A stretch of 64,000 nucleotides of DNA from Synchiropus splendidus (Eukaryota > Chordata > Actinopteri > Syngnathiformes > Callionymidae). Below the pieces are notes generated by a model. The model saw only the letters and a program-made list of their open reading frames with translations. It did not search any database and had not been told where the DNA came from. The position numbers and the translations under genes are program-made. The DNA lies in NCBI RefSeq assembly GCF_027744825.2, contig NC_071334.1, forward strand, positions 68,360,937 to 68,424,936, given 5' to 3'. Of the stretch, positions 18,301-30,300 are shown piece by piece (the first letter of the stretch is position 1; each line of letters opens with the position of its first letter).

Positions 18301-21300
18301 AGGTTCTTGTGTCCGTACCAGTCTGAGCCACACCCGTAACGGGTTGCGAGCGCTGGTCCAGTGTGACACCATACAGCTCGATCTCGTACTCGGTCCCACC
18401 CATCAGCCCCGTCAAGACCTTGGTGCGCTCGTCTCCGCGGACGTTGAACTCCTGAGGATGCCGCAGTCGTTTGCTGTCCCTTATTTTGATGACAAACCTG
18501 TCGAAGATGTCCTCCTCGGCCGCCCACGACACTCGGAACCCGTCGGAGGAAATATCCGACACGAACAGCTGCTCCACCTCAGGCTCAGCTTCTGCAGACA
18601 GAAAGGAGAAGGTTTTTCTCTCAGCGATAAACGTCTGGTTCTGTGGGGGTCGAAGTCTGAGTTGCACTGAGGTGACAACAGAACCTTCAAAAGTCAGCAG
18701 CGATCTCCTGAAGGCTGTTTAAGACAAGAAGAATAAGAAGAAGAGTAGGTGCTGTGGCATCCTGAAAGAGTTCATGCAGAAGAACCGTGGGACCTTTTGC
18801 AAAACAAAGCACCCAAAGGACAGTCTGATAAAGGTGGTGGCTGATAGCTGACGGCCTTGTGAGCCAGGTCGCCACAGTGAGAGCAGACAGTCCAGTCCTG
18901 GTGCCTGGCTGTTTTGGTCAGTGACTTGATCAGGCAGACTAGAGCAGCGCCAGGCGTGAGCTAAGGCAGTTTGCTAGCGTGGGTGACGACAGTGGGAAAG
19001 AAGGCGAAACATGGACATGACAAAGTCTTCCAGCAGATAGAGAGGAAACGCCTGGAAACGAAGCCAGCGGTTTTGGAACAAAGCCCGGAGACACACCAAC
19101 AAAACAGGCAACCACGAGGTTGAGTTTAAGTCCAGTAAAGTAGGGTTGTTATAAGGCTCAGCAGCAGATTGTTCATGGACCTGTTTCTGCAAGGAAACAT
19201 CACGTCTCCAGCTACACTCTAACTTGAAAGACCCGGAGACCTGTGTTGTGTTGGTGAGTCTCCTGTCCAAGCAGCTACTAGAAAGAAGAGAAGTGAATGC
19301 AGGCGTGGGCGGGGCTTCGGTGGAGCCGGGTCAGTGGTGGTACACCTCAGTACCTGTCACGGCCACTGTGGTCAAAGGTCGAGAGAGAAGCCCTGAGTCA
19401 GTGACGCCGGTCAGCCGGACCTCGTAGCCAATGCCAGTGATGAGGCCCCACATGTTGAGGTGAGTCTGGTTCCCCGGCACAGTGAACTCCTGAGGTTGCA
19501 GCAACCAGCCCGAGTCGGTCACCACTATGTGGAAGTGGCTGAAGCCGCCGCTAGGTGTGACCGAATCCTCCGGCTGCCTGACCGCCCAGGAAACGCGGAA
19601 GCCGTAGGGCGTGACGTTGGAGATGGTCAAGTTCTCCACTTTGGGAAGCGGCGCTGGGAGTTGGTTTTCAGGAGTAGAACGTCAGGATGCAGAAGCAAAC
19701 ACAAATAGGCTGTAGCTAACTGGTTAGCTGGGTTCTAGCTAAGACCCTTCAGACCCATCTGGAAGTTGTCTTCTGCTGACCTCTACGTGGCACTGTGTTC
19801 TTGAGAAAGCCAATTAGCTCAGCAAGCAAAGAACATGCTATTCTGGATCTGCTTGTGGATAGTCTTAGCAAAGTGTTAGCACGACGAGACACCGCGCAAA
19901 CATGTCTCTGCTCGGCTGGTGTGGAATTCACCTGATTTTATTTTAATACGTCTTGTACGTCAAATGTGTGTCCTGCTATTGAACATTGCTGAACATCAAA
20001 TTTCATCAGTTCTGACATGGATGGCTAATAATACATAAACAAGGTGTAATTGAAACGTCTACAATTCAAGGACCCACGTGAGCATCCAAGTTGTTGGGCT
20101 TACAGGAGATGGATCTGCTTGGGCCCCAAACAAGACCAAAGCCGAGGGCTTTATCAATGACTCATTTGACTCACTGTAGACAGCAAACGTTCCCGAACCG
20201 TTCTGCTCCTGGTGACCCCAATGATGTCAGAACTGATGAGATTATGACAAACCCCTGGGGTCAAGAATGTCTGTAAATACCTGTAACAGCATGAGTTAGC
20301 ACTGAAGGCGTTTGGCGCCCATGAGAGATCCCGTAGAGCTCGACGTCGTAGCCAGTGGCATCCATCAAGTTAGCGATCGTAATGTTACAGACTCCTCCTG
20401 GCAGCCTGAACTCCAGCGGATCAGACTGCTGCTCAGAGTCGCTGACCCGGACGACGAAACCGTCAAAGTGGCCCGACAAAGTGCTCCAAGACAGGCTGAG
20501 GTTATGTGGGCTCGCAGACGCGGCAGCTAGCGGTCCCAACTGCGGGACCTGCTCTGCATGAATCAAAGAAGAGAGCTGCTCAGTCAGTGGGCCTGCGGCG
20601 AAAGATGAGTGCGGCAGCGTCGGCTTCAGTACCTGTGGTTGCCACTGCGTACAGAGGTGGAGAGTTCCGGCCGCCCGCACTGGCGTAAAGCTTAATGTCA
20701 TAGCTAGTACTGGCTCTGAGGCCTGCCATCACAGTGGAGCGCGCGTCTCCGGGCAAGGCGCGCCCCATCGCCTGTGAGGGTCGAGCAGATTCCCTGACTT
20801 CTACTAGGAAGTTATCGAAGGTCTCCTCTGCCGCCCGCCACGACAGAGAAAACCTGTCAGACGTCACGTTATGAACAACTAGTCTGGACAAGGCCGGCTC
20901 CTCGGCTACAGAGGGGAGAGAGGCACAGGTCGGTGGGTGGAAACAGAATGCAGTTTCTCTAACAGACTTGTCTCAGAGGCAGCGTGCACAAAAGCAAAAA
21001 AGGGCAACAAGCTAGCCGGGGCACTGGGTGGTTAATAGAGAGTTCCTTAGCTGTGGTAACGCAGTCGTATCCTGACTGACTAGCACATCAGCTGACATGA
21101 GATACGTCACTTCATAACTTTGACTCGTGGGCCACAGCTTGCTTGCGTCGCGAGGTTACTGAGAGAGAACTACTTCTACCCCCGGTTCCATTTCTTAGCT
21201 ACAGACCTGTCTCTGAACCTGCTGTCGGCAAGAGAAGGAGCTGATTTCATGGACAGAATGAAACTGCTAAGTCCTGAATGAGTGTTACAGTTTGGAGAAG

Positions 21301-24300
21301 GCGGTGTGTTTGCGTGGAGGGGGAACTGTCCTGTGGTTATTCTTTGTCCAGCATTTGCTGGGGGATCGTTGCTGGAAGCTGTTGGAAGGTTGTTTCTTCA
21401 GGGACATTAGGACGCATCTGGAGTCTGTTGAAACTCGTTCCTGGGGCAAGGAATCACATCCAGACGTGTCCGAGACGTTTAAAGACGTGATGGGTATCAG
21501 CCTAAAGAAAGAGTCCAGAAGGTGCTGTAGCACCGCATGATGCTTGGTGCACTGAAGGCTATTTACGGGGACCATTGACGCACTCCAAGGGTAAAGGTGT
21601 TTGGAGGCGCTTAGTCAGCACTGAACAGTTTATGGCTAAATAGAAACCCGGGTTGACTGGGAGTCTTATGAGGGTTAATCTATCTGAGGAAGGTGGGAGG
21701 CTTCTCTGAGGCAGAGCCTTGGACAGCGAGAGGTTGCTGATGAGGCTGCTTCTGCACCAGTTTGGTGGGACCTGAAGGGCATCTGCGACTGTCACTGCTT
21801 CTGGAACTCACTCACACCAGACTCCTATTTGTGCACGAGGCCACGAAGACAAGCCAATGGAGTCAACACTGAGGTACCTGTGGAGGCCACGACGCTGAGG
21901 GGGCTGGTTCGGGATCCCATGAACGTTCCATAAAGGTAGGCTATGTAGTCAGTGCCAGGACGAAGCCCTGTGACCTCATGTGACCTCACATTGCGCGGTA
22001 AGTGGAACTCTTTGGGCTCCATCAGCCAATCAGAGTCGATGACCTCCAGAACAAAAGCATCAAGTTCTCCCTCTGTCACGCTCCAGCTGATGGAGAAGCT
22101 TTCCAACGTCACGTTTGAGACATCGAAATTTCCGATCATTGGCTGATTCACTAGGAGGAAAGATTCTCGTTAGACTTATCGCACGGAATTGTCATTATCG
22201 AGTGCGTTTGTTAGTATAGAAATATTACTGAATTGGATGCAAAAAATCCTGATCACTAAGTTTTCAGAAAAAAAGATGGAGGAAAGAAAGAAAAAAAATT
22301 ACATTAACAAAAGCTAAAATATGCATTTTGAAATACAGTGGTACCTCGGTTCAGTTCAAACAAAATTTTCGAGATTTTTTTGCTTTGGATTTGGAACGAA
22401 AATCCAGAACTCAAAGGACCCCGAAAAAAGCCGGGAAAACATAATGTGCGCGGACCGATCAGCTGACCCACAACGCAGCCTCTGTATGCAGACGTGTCCC
22501 GTTAGCTCCATTTACTGACTGTTTTTTCTTCATACTGAGGTGTAAAACCTTTCCTGTCTCCACACTGGACCGTGGTCGAGTGTCACAGGGGAGGTGCTGG
22601 AGCGCTCACTCCAGGGTTTGATGTCCTGTTGTGGGCTGGAGCTGGGACAGGGATGAGGCCAGTCTGGGACAGAGCGTGACTTGGTTTATGACTTTGTCAC
22701 AGCCAAACTGCACAGAAGCGCACATTCAGAGCTGGACACGCACCGGGCACCTCTTCCCTTCTGGAGAGACGTCACTCACTCGGCAACCCCTCCCACATGC
22801 AGCGGCCACACACATAGAGGAACAGCCACCTGCAGCAGACACTCTACATTCACTCCTACAAAAGACTATTTTAAGGCTTGGAACGCATTAGTTCTTTTCC
22901 CCGTTCATTGTAATGGGAAAAATCCATTCAGATCGCACAACAAAACGCTTCTCGCACGGCCGTCTGGAATGGATTGTGGTCGAGAACCGAGGTACCACTG
23001 TAATGTCAGAAGTAAAAAATAAAATATGTTGTCCTTAGAAAAGAGAAAAGCTCAGTGGTTCCTGGACTCAAAAGCGCGACTGAACGGACCGTGGGCTCTT
23101 TACCACTGAACCATAAGAAAGTGAACTGGTCCGATCCGTTCCAAAATATTGCCTTCATTCCTGTCCATCGCAGGAAATCATTCCAGAGCCTTCACTGTAA
23201 AGCTGCGGAGGAGACTGAGGGCTCATAACTGGGCCGCAAACATACAGCCAGAGGAAAGAAGGGGATGAAAAAGGCAAATTGAAATCTGTAAAATGTGAGG
23301 ATCTTTCTCAGGTCCATCAGCAGAGGTGAGCAGAGCAAGCAGCAGAGCTCAGTCAGACTTGTTAGTCGCCTTGAGAAATGAGACGCCGGGAAGACTGAAG
23401 GCAAACGACCCTTCAAGGTCAATCAGTTTCACGCTTGGATGCCGTCGCTCCCTTTGCTTTTGCAATCGTTGCAGCACATCAGCGTCAAGCCTGATGGGGG
23501 GGCGGGCGGTGGTTCATGCGACTGGAGGAGACACTGAACACTGGGCAGGCAGTTAGTTGGAGTCAGTGATGCGACCGCATCTGGAGGTCAAAGGTCAACA
23601 GGACTGTCACTTCTGTCCAAAACACAGTCAAAAGTTCCCTCAGAAACAGAAAACTAACTTGAGGAAGTTCCAGGCTGAGAAAAGTAAAAGAGACTTTCTT
23701 CTTCTTCAGCAGTGTTTTAGAGGAAAGGAAAGGAACTTTCGGAGTCTGTCATTAAAGCCATTATTCAGACGTGCCTGGTTGTACGTTCATGCAGCAGCTG
23801 TTGACAGAGCGACTCAGAAGAAAGGCAGCGAGTCAGGAGCGGAGGTTTCGGCCGGCGGGTACCTGTGGTGGCTTCGCTGTACTGCGGCTCCAGGAAGGAG
23901 CCGTCGAGCATGCCGTACAGCCCCACCAGGTAGGTGGTGTTGGGGTTGAGTCCCGAGATCTCCAGACTGGACGCACCGCTGGACAGCGTCAGGTTCTGGC
24001 TCTCTCTGTAGTCGTCCAGGTTTGTGACCTCCAGAACGAAACTGTCCAATTCCCCGCCCACCGGGGTCCAGGAGGCGGTGAAGCCGTCCCAGCTGATGTC
24101 AGAGAGCGTCAGGTTCGCCACCGCCCGGTTTCTGTCCGGCGCTGGACAAACAGAGTTCTGTCAACGCTGCGTTTCCATAGTCATCTTAGGAGGCTAGTCT
24201 CCAATGATGACTTATACTGGGACTTTCAGTCAAACTGAGGTGATCCAAAGTGTCTCTACACACCAAGGCACAGCAGTGAAGATCCTAAGTGTTAGCGCAG

Positions 24301-27300
24301 TGACAGTACCTGTTGTAAAGAAACCTCTGAGGGGTAAAGACCTCCGGCCCGCCTCCTCCAGTCCACGGACCACCACCTTAAACTTTGTAGAGGGCGTCAA
24401 ACCGTGAAGTTGGGTTTGCCGCACACTTCCTGGTACCGTGGTCACAGCAGCGTCCAACCCCCCGAGAGGAGGCGTGACCTCAACCAGGAAGTGGTGGAAC
24501 ATGTCGTCCGCTGCTGACCAATGCAGAGTGGCACCGGTGGCGGTGACATCAGTGACCTGGAGGTCTGACAGAGGGCTAAACTCAGAGCTCTCGGGCTCAA
24601 ACCCTGAACTCCAGCTCTCCTCTGGGTCTGTGTTTGGAGGAAGCGACGTCGCTGGAGCGTTGGTGACCTGCGGCGGTGCCCGGGCTGCTGCGGGGAACAG
24701 AAGAGGTGTTTAACCAATGCTTGCTCTGAAGGGGAAAACGGCCGTGAAAACTCCAGACAAGTCGCAGCAGCGTCAGCTGGTGGTACATGTTGCCAAAGAC
24801 TATCGATATCCTAGCTCACTGAGTCAGAGTTGCACAGCAGAACCTTCTGAGAAGGTAGCGTCAGCGTGCCAGCGTAGGCCAGAGAGGGTCAGGTCTTCTC
24901 TCCATGCTGCTGCTTCATGCACAAGCACATTCTGATGCCTGCAGTGCAGCTTTCCTCTCCCGCCAGCAGCAAGCCATGCTAGTCTTCGGATGATAGAAAC
25001 GCCTGCTGGTCTACCTGTGACCGCGACTCCCTCCATTAGCGCCGTCCTCTGGCTACCAGTCACTCCCACTAGTTTCAGCTCGTATTCCGTTGACGCCTCG
25101 AGGCCCTGGACTCTGGACCCAGTGGCGTTCCCGGGAAGCCGGATTTCTCCGGCATCCCATAATTGCTGTGAAACTCGGTATTCAATGGCCAAACTGTCGA
25201 AGACGTCCGCGGGCTTCAGTGTCCACGAGAGGTGGAAGCCGTCGGATGAGACGCCGGAGACTGTGAGCTCCCTGAGCTTGGCCTCTGGCTGTGACTCTGA
25301 GAGCTCGGACTCGTCGAAATTCATGAAGCTAATGACATTGTCCCCCGGCTCCGGAGGAGTTGTGAGCTCGGGCTGTTCCGAGCCTGATACATATAAAGTG
25401 AACGAAGCTACGAGACAGAAAGAGAAGTTCCAGTCAAGAGTTGAGAAAAAGATGAAACCCTTTTATGTCCTAAAACGACCACCCGCTCAGTAACAGTGCA
25501 AATGATTTGGTACTGGTGGGCACCAGGCTCGAGCGTCTGCTTTCCTTCTGGTCCAGAGAGGACCTCAACCAGCCATGGAGCTGAAAGGTCCCAGAGCAGG
25601 AAGGAGGGAGACCAACAGGCACCAACTGCTGCTAGGGCTTAGAAGAAGGATCTATGATCATGGTGACATTTCCTTGGTGCAGCTGCTTGGTAGAAACCAC
25701 TGGAGAGGTCACACCAGTCGGGTGAGGCAGTCCAAATGAGGGGGTCACCTCAGATGCCCGATGACCACAGCCACCGACTGATGATGCATCTCAAAGCACA
25801 TCTCTCTCCACATTGTGGCGTGTTTTCTAAGTTTGTCTTGAGGATGTTCCAACAGTTTTTGGAAGATTGTTTCGAGAGGATGCAGCATCTGTGAATCCAC
25901 AGACAGATGCCGGCCTACATCACGGGCGGCCTCTCTTGAAGGCAGGCAGGCCGGGTAATTTGGGTCATGTAAAAACCAGAAAGCAGTGATGGAAGCGAGC
26001 GCTGCTTTTACACCTGAGGGCCCCACTCATGCACCTGTATCCTGTATCCACAAAGGACCAGATCAGAACCACCATCACACAGGTACATGCCTCCTGCCTT
26101 TCAACACTCCTCGCCTCCTCAGGCTTATCATGAACCTACGAGCAACTTTTCACTCAAGCGAACACGGCAACTCATGAAACCCACTCACTGGTGAAGGCCT
26201 GCAGGGTGACGGTGCGGCTCCTCTTGTGAGCCCGTTCTGCCGTCAGGCTGAGGGTGTAGCCAGTCCCGGGCGCCAGGTCAGACAGCATGTGGGACGTCTC
26301 CGCAGCCGGAATCACCACCTCGTCCACCTGGCCGTCGCTGGAGACGTAAACCAGCCGGTAACCGGTGACTTTGGCTTCTGGTCTCTTCCAGGAGAGAGTC
26401 AGTGTCGTCTCAGAAGACTCCTCTTTTTGGAAATCTCTGGGAGGGTCCAGTTCTGAGAGGAGAACCAGGAGATGTAGCGGCGATTAAAAGAAAAGGACCA
26501 CGTCAAGAAAGACTCAGAAGAACACTTTGCTGACTAGTGAGGGAACACAAATGTGTCCATTAGAAGGTGTCATGAACAGAGGAGTGGAACCTGACTGACC
26601 TGTGGCAGCATTGGTTGTCGCTGGGAGACTTTCCCGCTCGTCCTTCACGGCAGTGACTCCGATCCCGTACTCTGTGCCGGGTCTCAATCCTGACACAGAA
26701 GCAGGAGTCAGGGAAGAGAACATGGTCCAGTTTGAGATGGACTCTCACCCGTGATGGCGGCCTCGGTCACGTCTCCAGGTCCTTGAGGGAAAACCTCCTC
26801 GCCGTGTGCGGCGCCGGAGATGGGACTGTACTTCACACGGTAGCCGCTGACGTCAGCGCGACTGTTGGTCCACACCAGAGTGATGCTGGTGTCGCTCTGA
26901 GCCGGGGTCTGCAGGTGTTGGGGGGCGTCCAGGTCTGAGGGGGGCACAGCAGGAAGTTTGAGTTGATGGAACTGTGAGAGTTTGTGAGTGTGCAGACTAG
27001 ACCTGTGGCGAAGGAGGTGTGGACGCTGCGGCTGTTGATGTTCCCTCTCTCTGCCGTCAGCGTCACGTTGTATTGTGTGTCCGGCTTCAGGCCTGCGATG
27101 TTTAGTTGCTTGTCTGGAGGGAAAACGTCAACGCGGACTTCGGCCGCCGGGTCAGAGCCAGGCGAATACGCCACGGAGACCTTGTCCAGAGGAGCCAGTG
27201 ACTGAGACCAGCTGACCAGAGCCGACGAGTCTGTGACGTGTTTCACCTCCACCTGGCGAGGAGCGTCGATCCCTGAGGAGAGAATAAGAGTGGCGTGGCT

Positions 27301-30300
27301 GGCTTCTCTGACAGACACCACTCTGCCGCTCGCTTTCACCCTCTGCCTGCATAAACTTCACCTCTGCTGGACTGTTAAAGTGTCCACCATTGCATTTTCC
27401 AGCTCATGAATCCAACAAGTCCACAAGACTGAGAAGGTCTGCAGGTCAGAACCAGAACTTCCCGCCCTGACTAAAGTGGCGCGGGTCAAGGCCTCCAAGT
27501 GCCAGGTCTGCACCTCGGCGGTCCGACCCCCACTGCAGGTCCTGCGTCTAAGGAGCTGAGTCAATACATGACATCAGAGACTTCCACCGAGACGCAACGA
27601 CTTTTCCAGACCGGAGTTTGACAGCTGCAGAAGTTCCCCAAAAGTCTCTGACTCATTTTGGAGCTGAGCTCTGTCAGCGGGAGAGGTTGTGGAATTTCCT
27701 CTCAGGGATATTTACGAGTGCGTAGCCTCCCAAATTCCCCTCCACTCGTCCGCACTTCATCAAAAGACCATTCTGCAGTTTAAGAATTAAAAGTGGAAAA
27801 TGAAAAAAAAAACCATGAGGCTGGTTTTAGCTTGAAAATGCCGAAACATTTGTGGATTGGTCGTCCTGTCAAAGCGATTGAGGGCCACCAAACTATTTTT
27901 AGAAAGAAGTGAGAAGAAAAATAGTGCCGGAAAAATAAGAGGGTGATTAAAATCAGACTGGAATTATTTTACGAATTATTTTAAGATAATAAAAGAGGAA
28001 AACCACACGGCAAAAATAAATACATTAATTTAAAAAAAGTGAGAAAAAATGATTGAACATGCTAAAAATAAAGAGCAAAATGAAACTACAATTTAAAACC
28101 TCAACAAAAGGCAAACTCAGTCATTCAGAAGACAAAACAGTGAAATTATTGTATTATTGTAAAATAAATGAATAAATAAAATACTAATCCAAACTCAGTG
28201 AAATGACTGCACTGGTTCAGAGACTTGTACACTGAAACAGGTGAGTTTCCCGCGTGATTGAAAGTAGAAAACCCAGTGGTTTTCCAGCTGACTTCTGCAC
28301 ATACATCACATGGGTGCAAGGCTTCACCAGCCGAAGCAGTTCTTCAGGTGAAGGGTTTGGCAGACACTGTACTGACACTCACTGGTGGTGACTCGGTGGG
28401 ACGTCAGAGGTCCTCTGGTTTGGTTCTTCACCATGTTGATGGAGACCTCGTACTCCTGCCCCGGTCCGAGACCGGACTGGACGAACTGGTCCTGAGGGGA
28501 CGGAAGTCTGTGGAGCACGGCGCCGTTTTCCTCTTTCTTGAGGGAAATCAAAAACATAAAATCAAAGTTCAGTCAAAACTAACCATGGAGGTTCTTGAAC
28601 AACTGACCATAAATTCCAGACTATAGAGTGCGCCAGAATATGAGCCCCACCCACTAAATTTAAGATGGAAAATAGATGTTGTTCATGCATAAGCCGCGGG
28701 TGCAGTGGTGTTATCTGCGCCATAGAAAGAACAGTGGTGCACCTGGCTTGAAAATGCACGAGGGTCACCTCTAAACTGGTTTTGAAAATGGGCTCCATCA
28801 TGGAGACTGACTCATGAAGCCAACTGGGCAATGATCTGAACTTGAATCATGAGCACTTCACATATTGACAATAGAGCTCTCATCATGTGCTGTTTTCGCC
28901 CGTAGGTCCGAAGTTCCAACGCCACAGCTGGTCTCAGCTGCTGCTTCCTCCAGGAGATTTCAGCGCTTTAAGGTAAATAAAACGCCTGCAATGTCATCAA
29001 TTTGAAGCGACAAGGCAACGACTCATAATGTTAAGACAACGACTCATAATGTTAAGAACTGACAGAGAAACAAGGAGGTCAAGCCGATGGTGGTAAATAG
29101 GTTGTCGCGCGGCTTATGACGACTTCCGTTGGACGTCGTCCTGTGTCGTGCGTCACAAACCAGCTATTTTGCACAGAGCGCCACCAGCCGAGAAGAAAAA
29201 AAAAAGGACATCGTGTGAGGCGCAGAGATGCGCGTCGAACTCAGGCCACCCGAGACAGAACCCGCAGTGTGAAAAGCCCCAAACAGGGAGGTGGAAACCT
29301 GAGTAAACACGAGTAGTACACGGGGACATACTGATTCATTCCAGATCCCAAAAACATCCAGCCAACGAGAGCAGGAAACAGCAGGAACAACAACTCACCG
29401 TGTTGCGGAAAATGATCTCCCAGCTGTCGAAGGGAAAGTCCAGCGGATCCCACAGAACCTCCACTGATGTGTCGCTGATGGATTTGAACCTCAATCCTCC
29501 TGGCTGTGGGAGCGCTGACAGGTACAGGTACAGATTTAACTTGTGAAGTGCTGAAGTCAGCGAGTTAACAACACTAGCAAGTTTGTTTTCAGTGACGCAG
29601 ACAATAGCTAACTCGCTAACAATTACAGCGCCCTCATGCTAGCATCACTATTGCTTCAGAATAAAGGCAGTGGAGGAACTCGAATGTCAAATGATTCTCA
29701 GGATGGTTCACAAGGGGGCGCTTCAGTCCTACCTGTAGTGAAGCGGGCGCTGATGGGGGCGCTCTCCGCCTTGTTCAGGACGGCGTAGACATTGACCTGA
29801 TACTCCACCCCTGGTTCGAGAGCCTTCACGGTGGTGGAGGTTTGGTCTCCACGGACGGTAAACTTCTTCAGGAGACTGTCGTTGCTTGTAGGCACGAACG
29901 TCACCAGGTACTCAGAGACCAGCATCTGGTTCTTCCAGCGAAGATCTGCAGAGACTGCCGTGACCTGGTCGACCAGCAGATCCGTCGGGGGAGAAACTGA
30001 ACACAGCAGCAGGAGTTCACAGACCGTCACTGGTATGTGTGTGCGCGACAGAGTTACCTTCTGAACAGTCCCCGCCGATGTAGCCTTCGTCGCAGAGACA
30101 GCCACCGTTCACACACTGGCCTCGGCCCTGGCAGTCGTTCAGACAGCTCAACTCTGCACAGCTTTCACCTTGATATCCAGGCTGACAGGTGCAGCGCCCC
30201 TTGATGCAGCGCCCCCTGTTGTTGCAGCTATCGGGACAGGCAAGGACGGAGCAGTCGTCACCCGTGAAGCCTTCCTGGCAGACACATGTCCCCTCCACGC

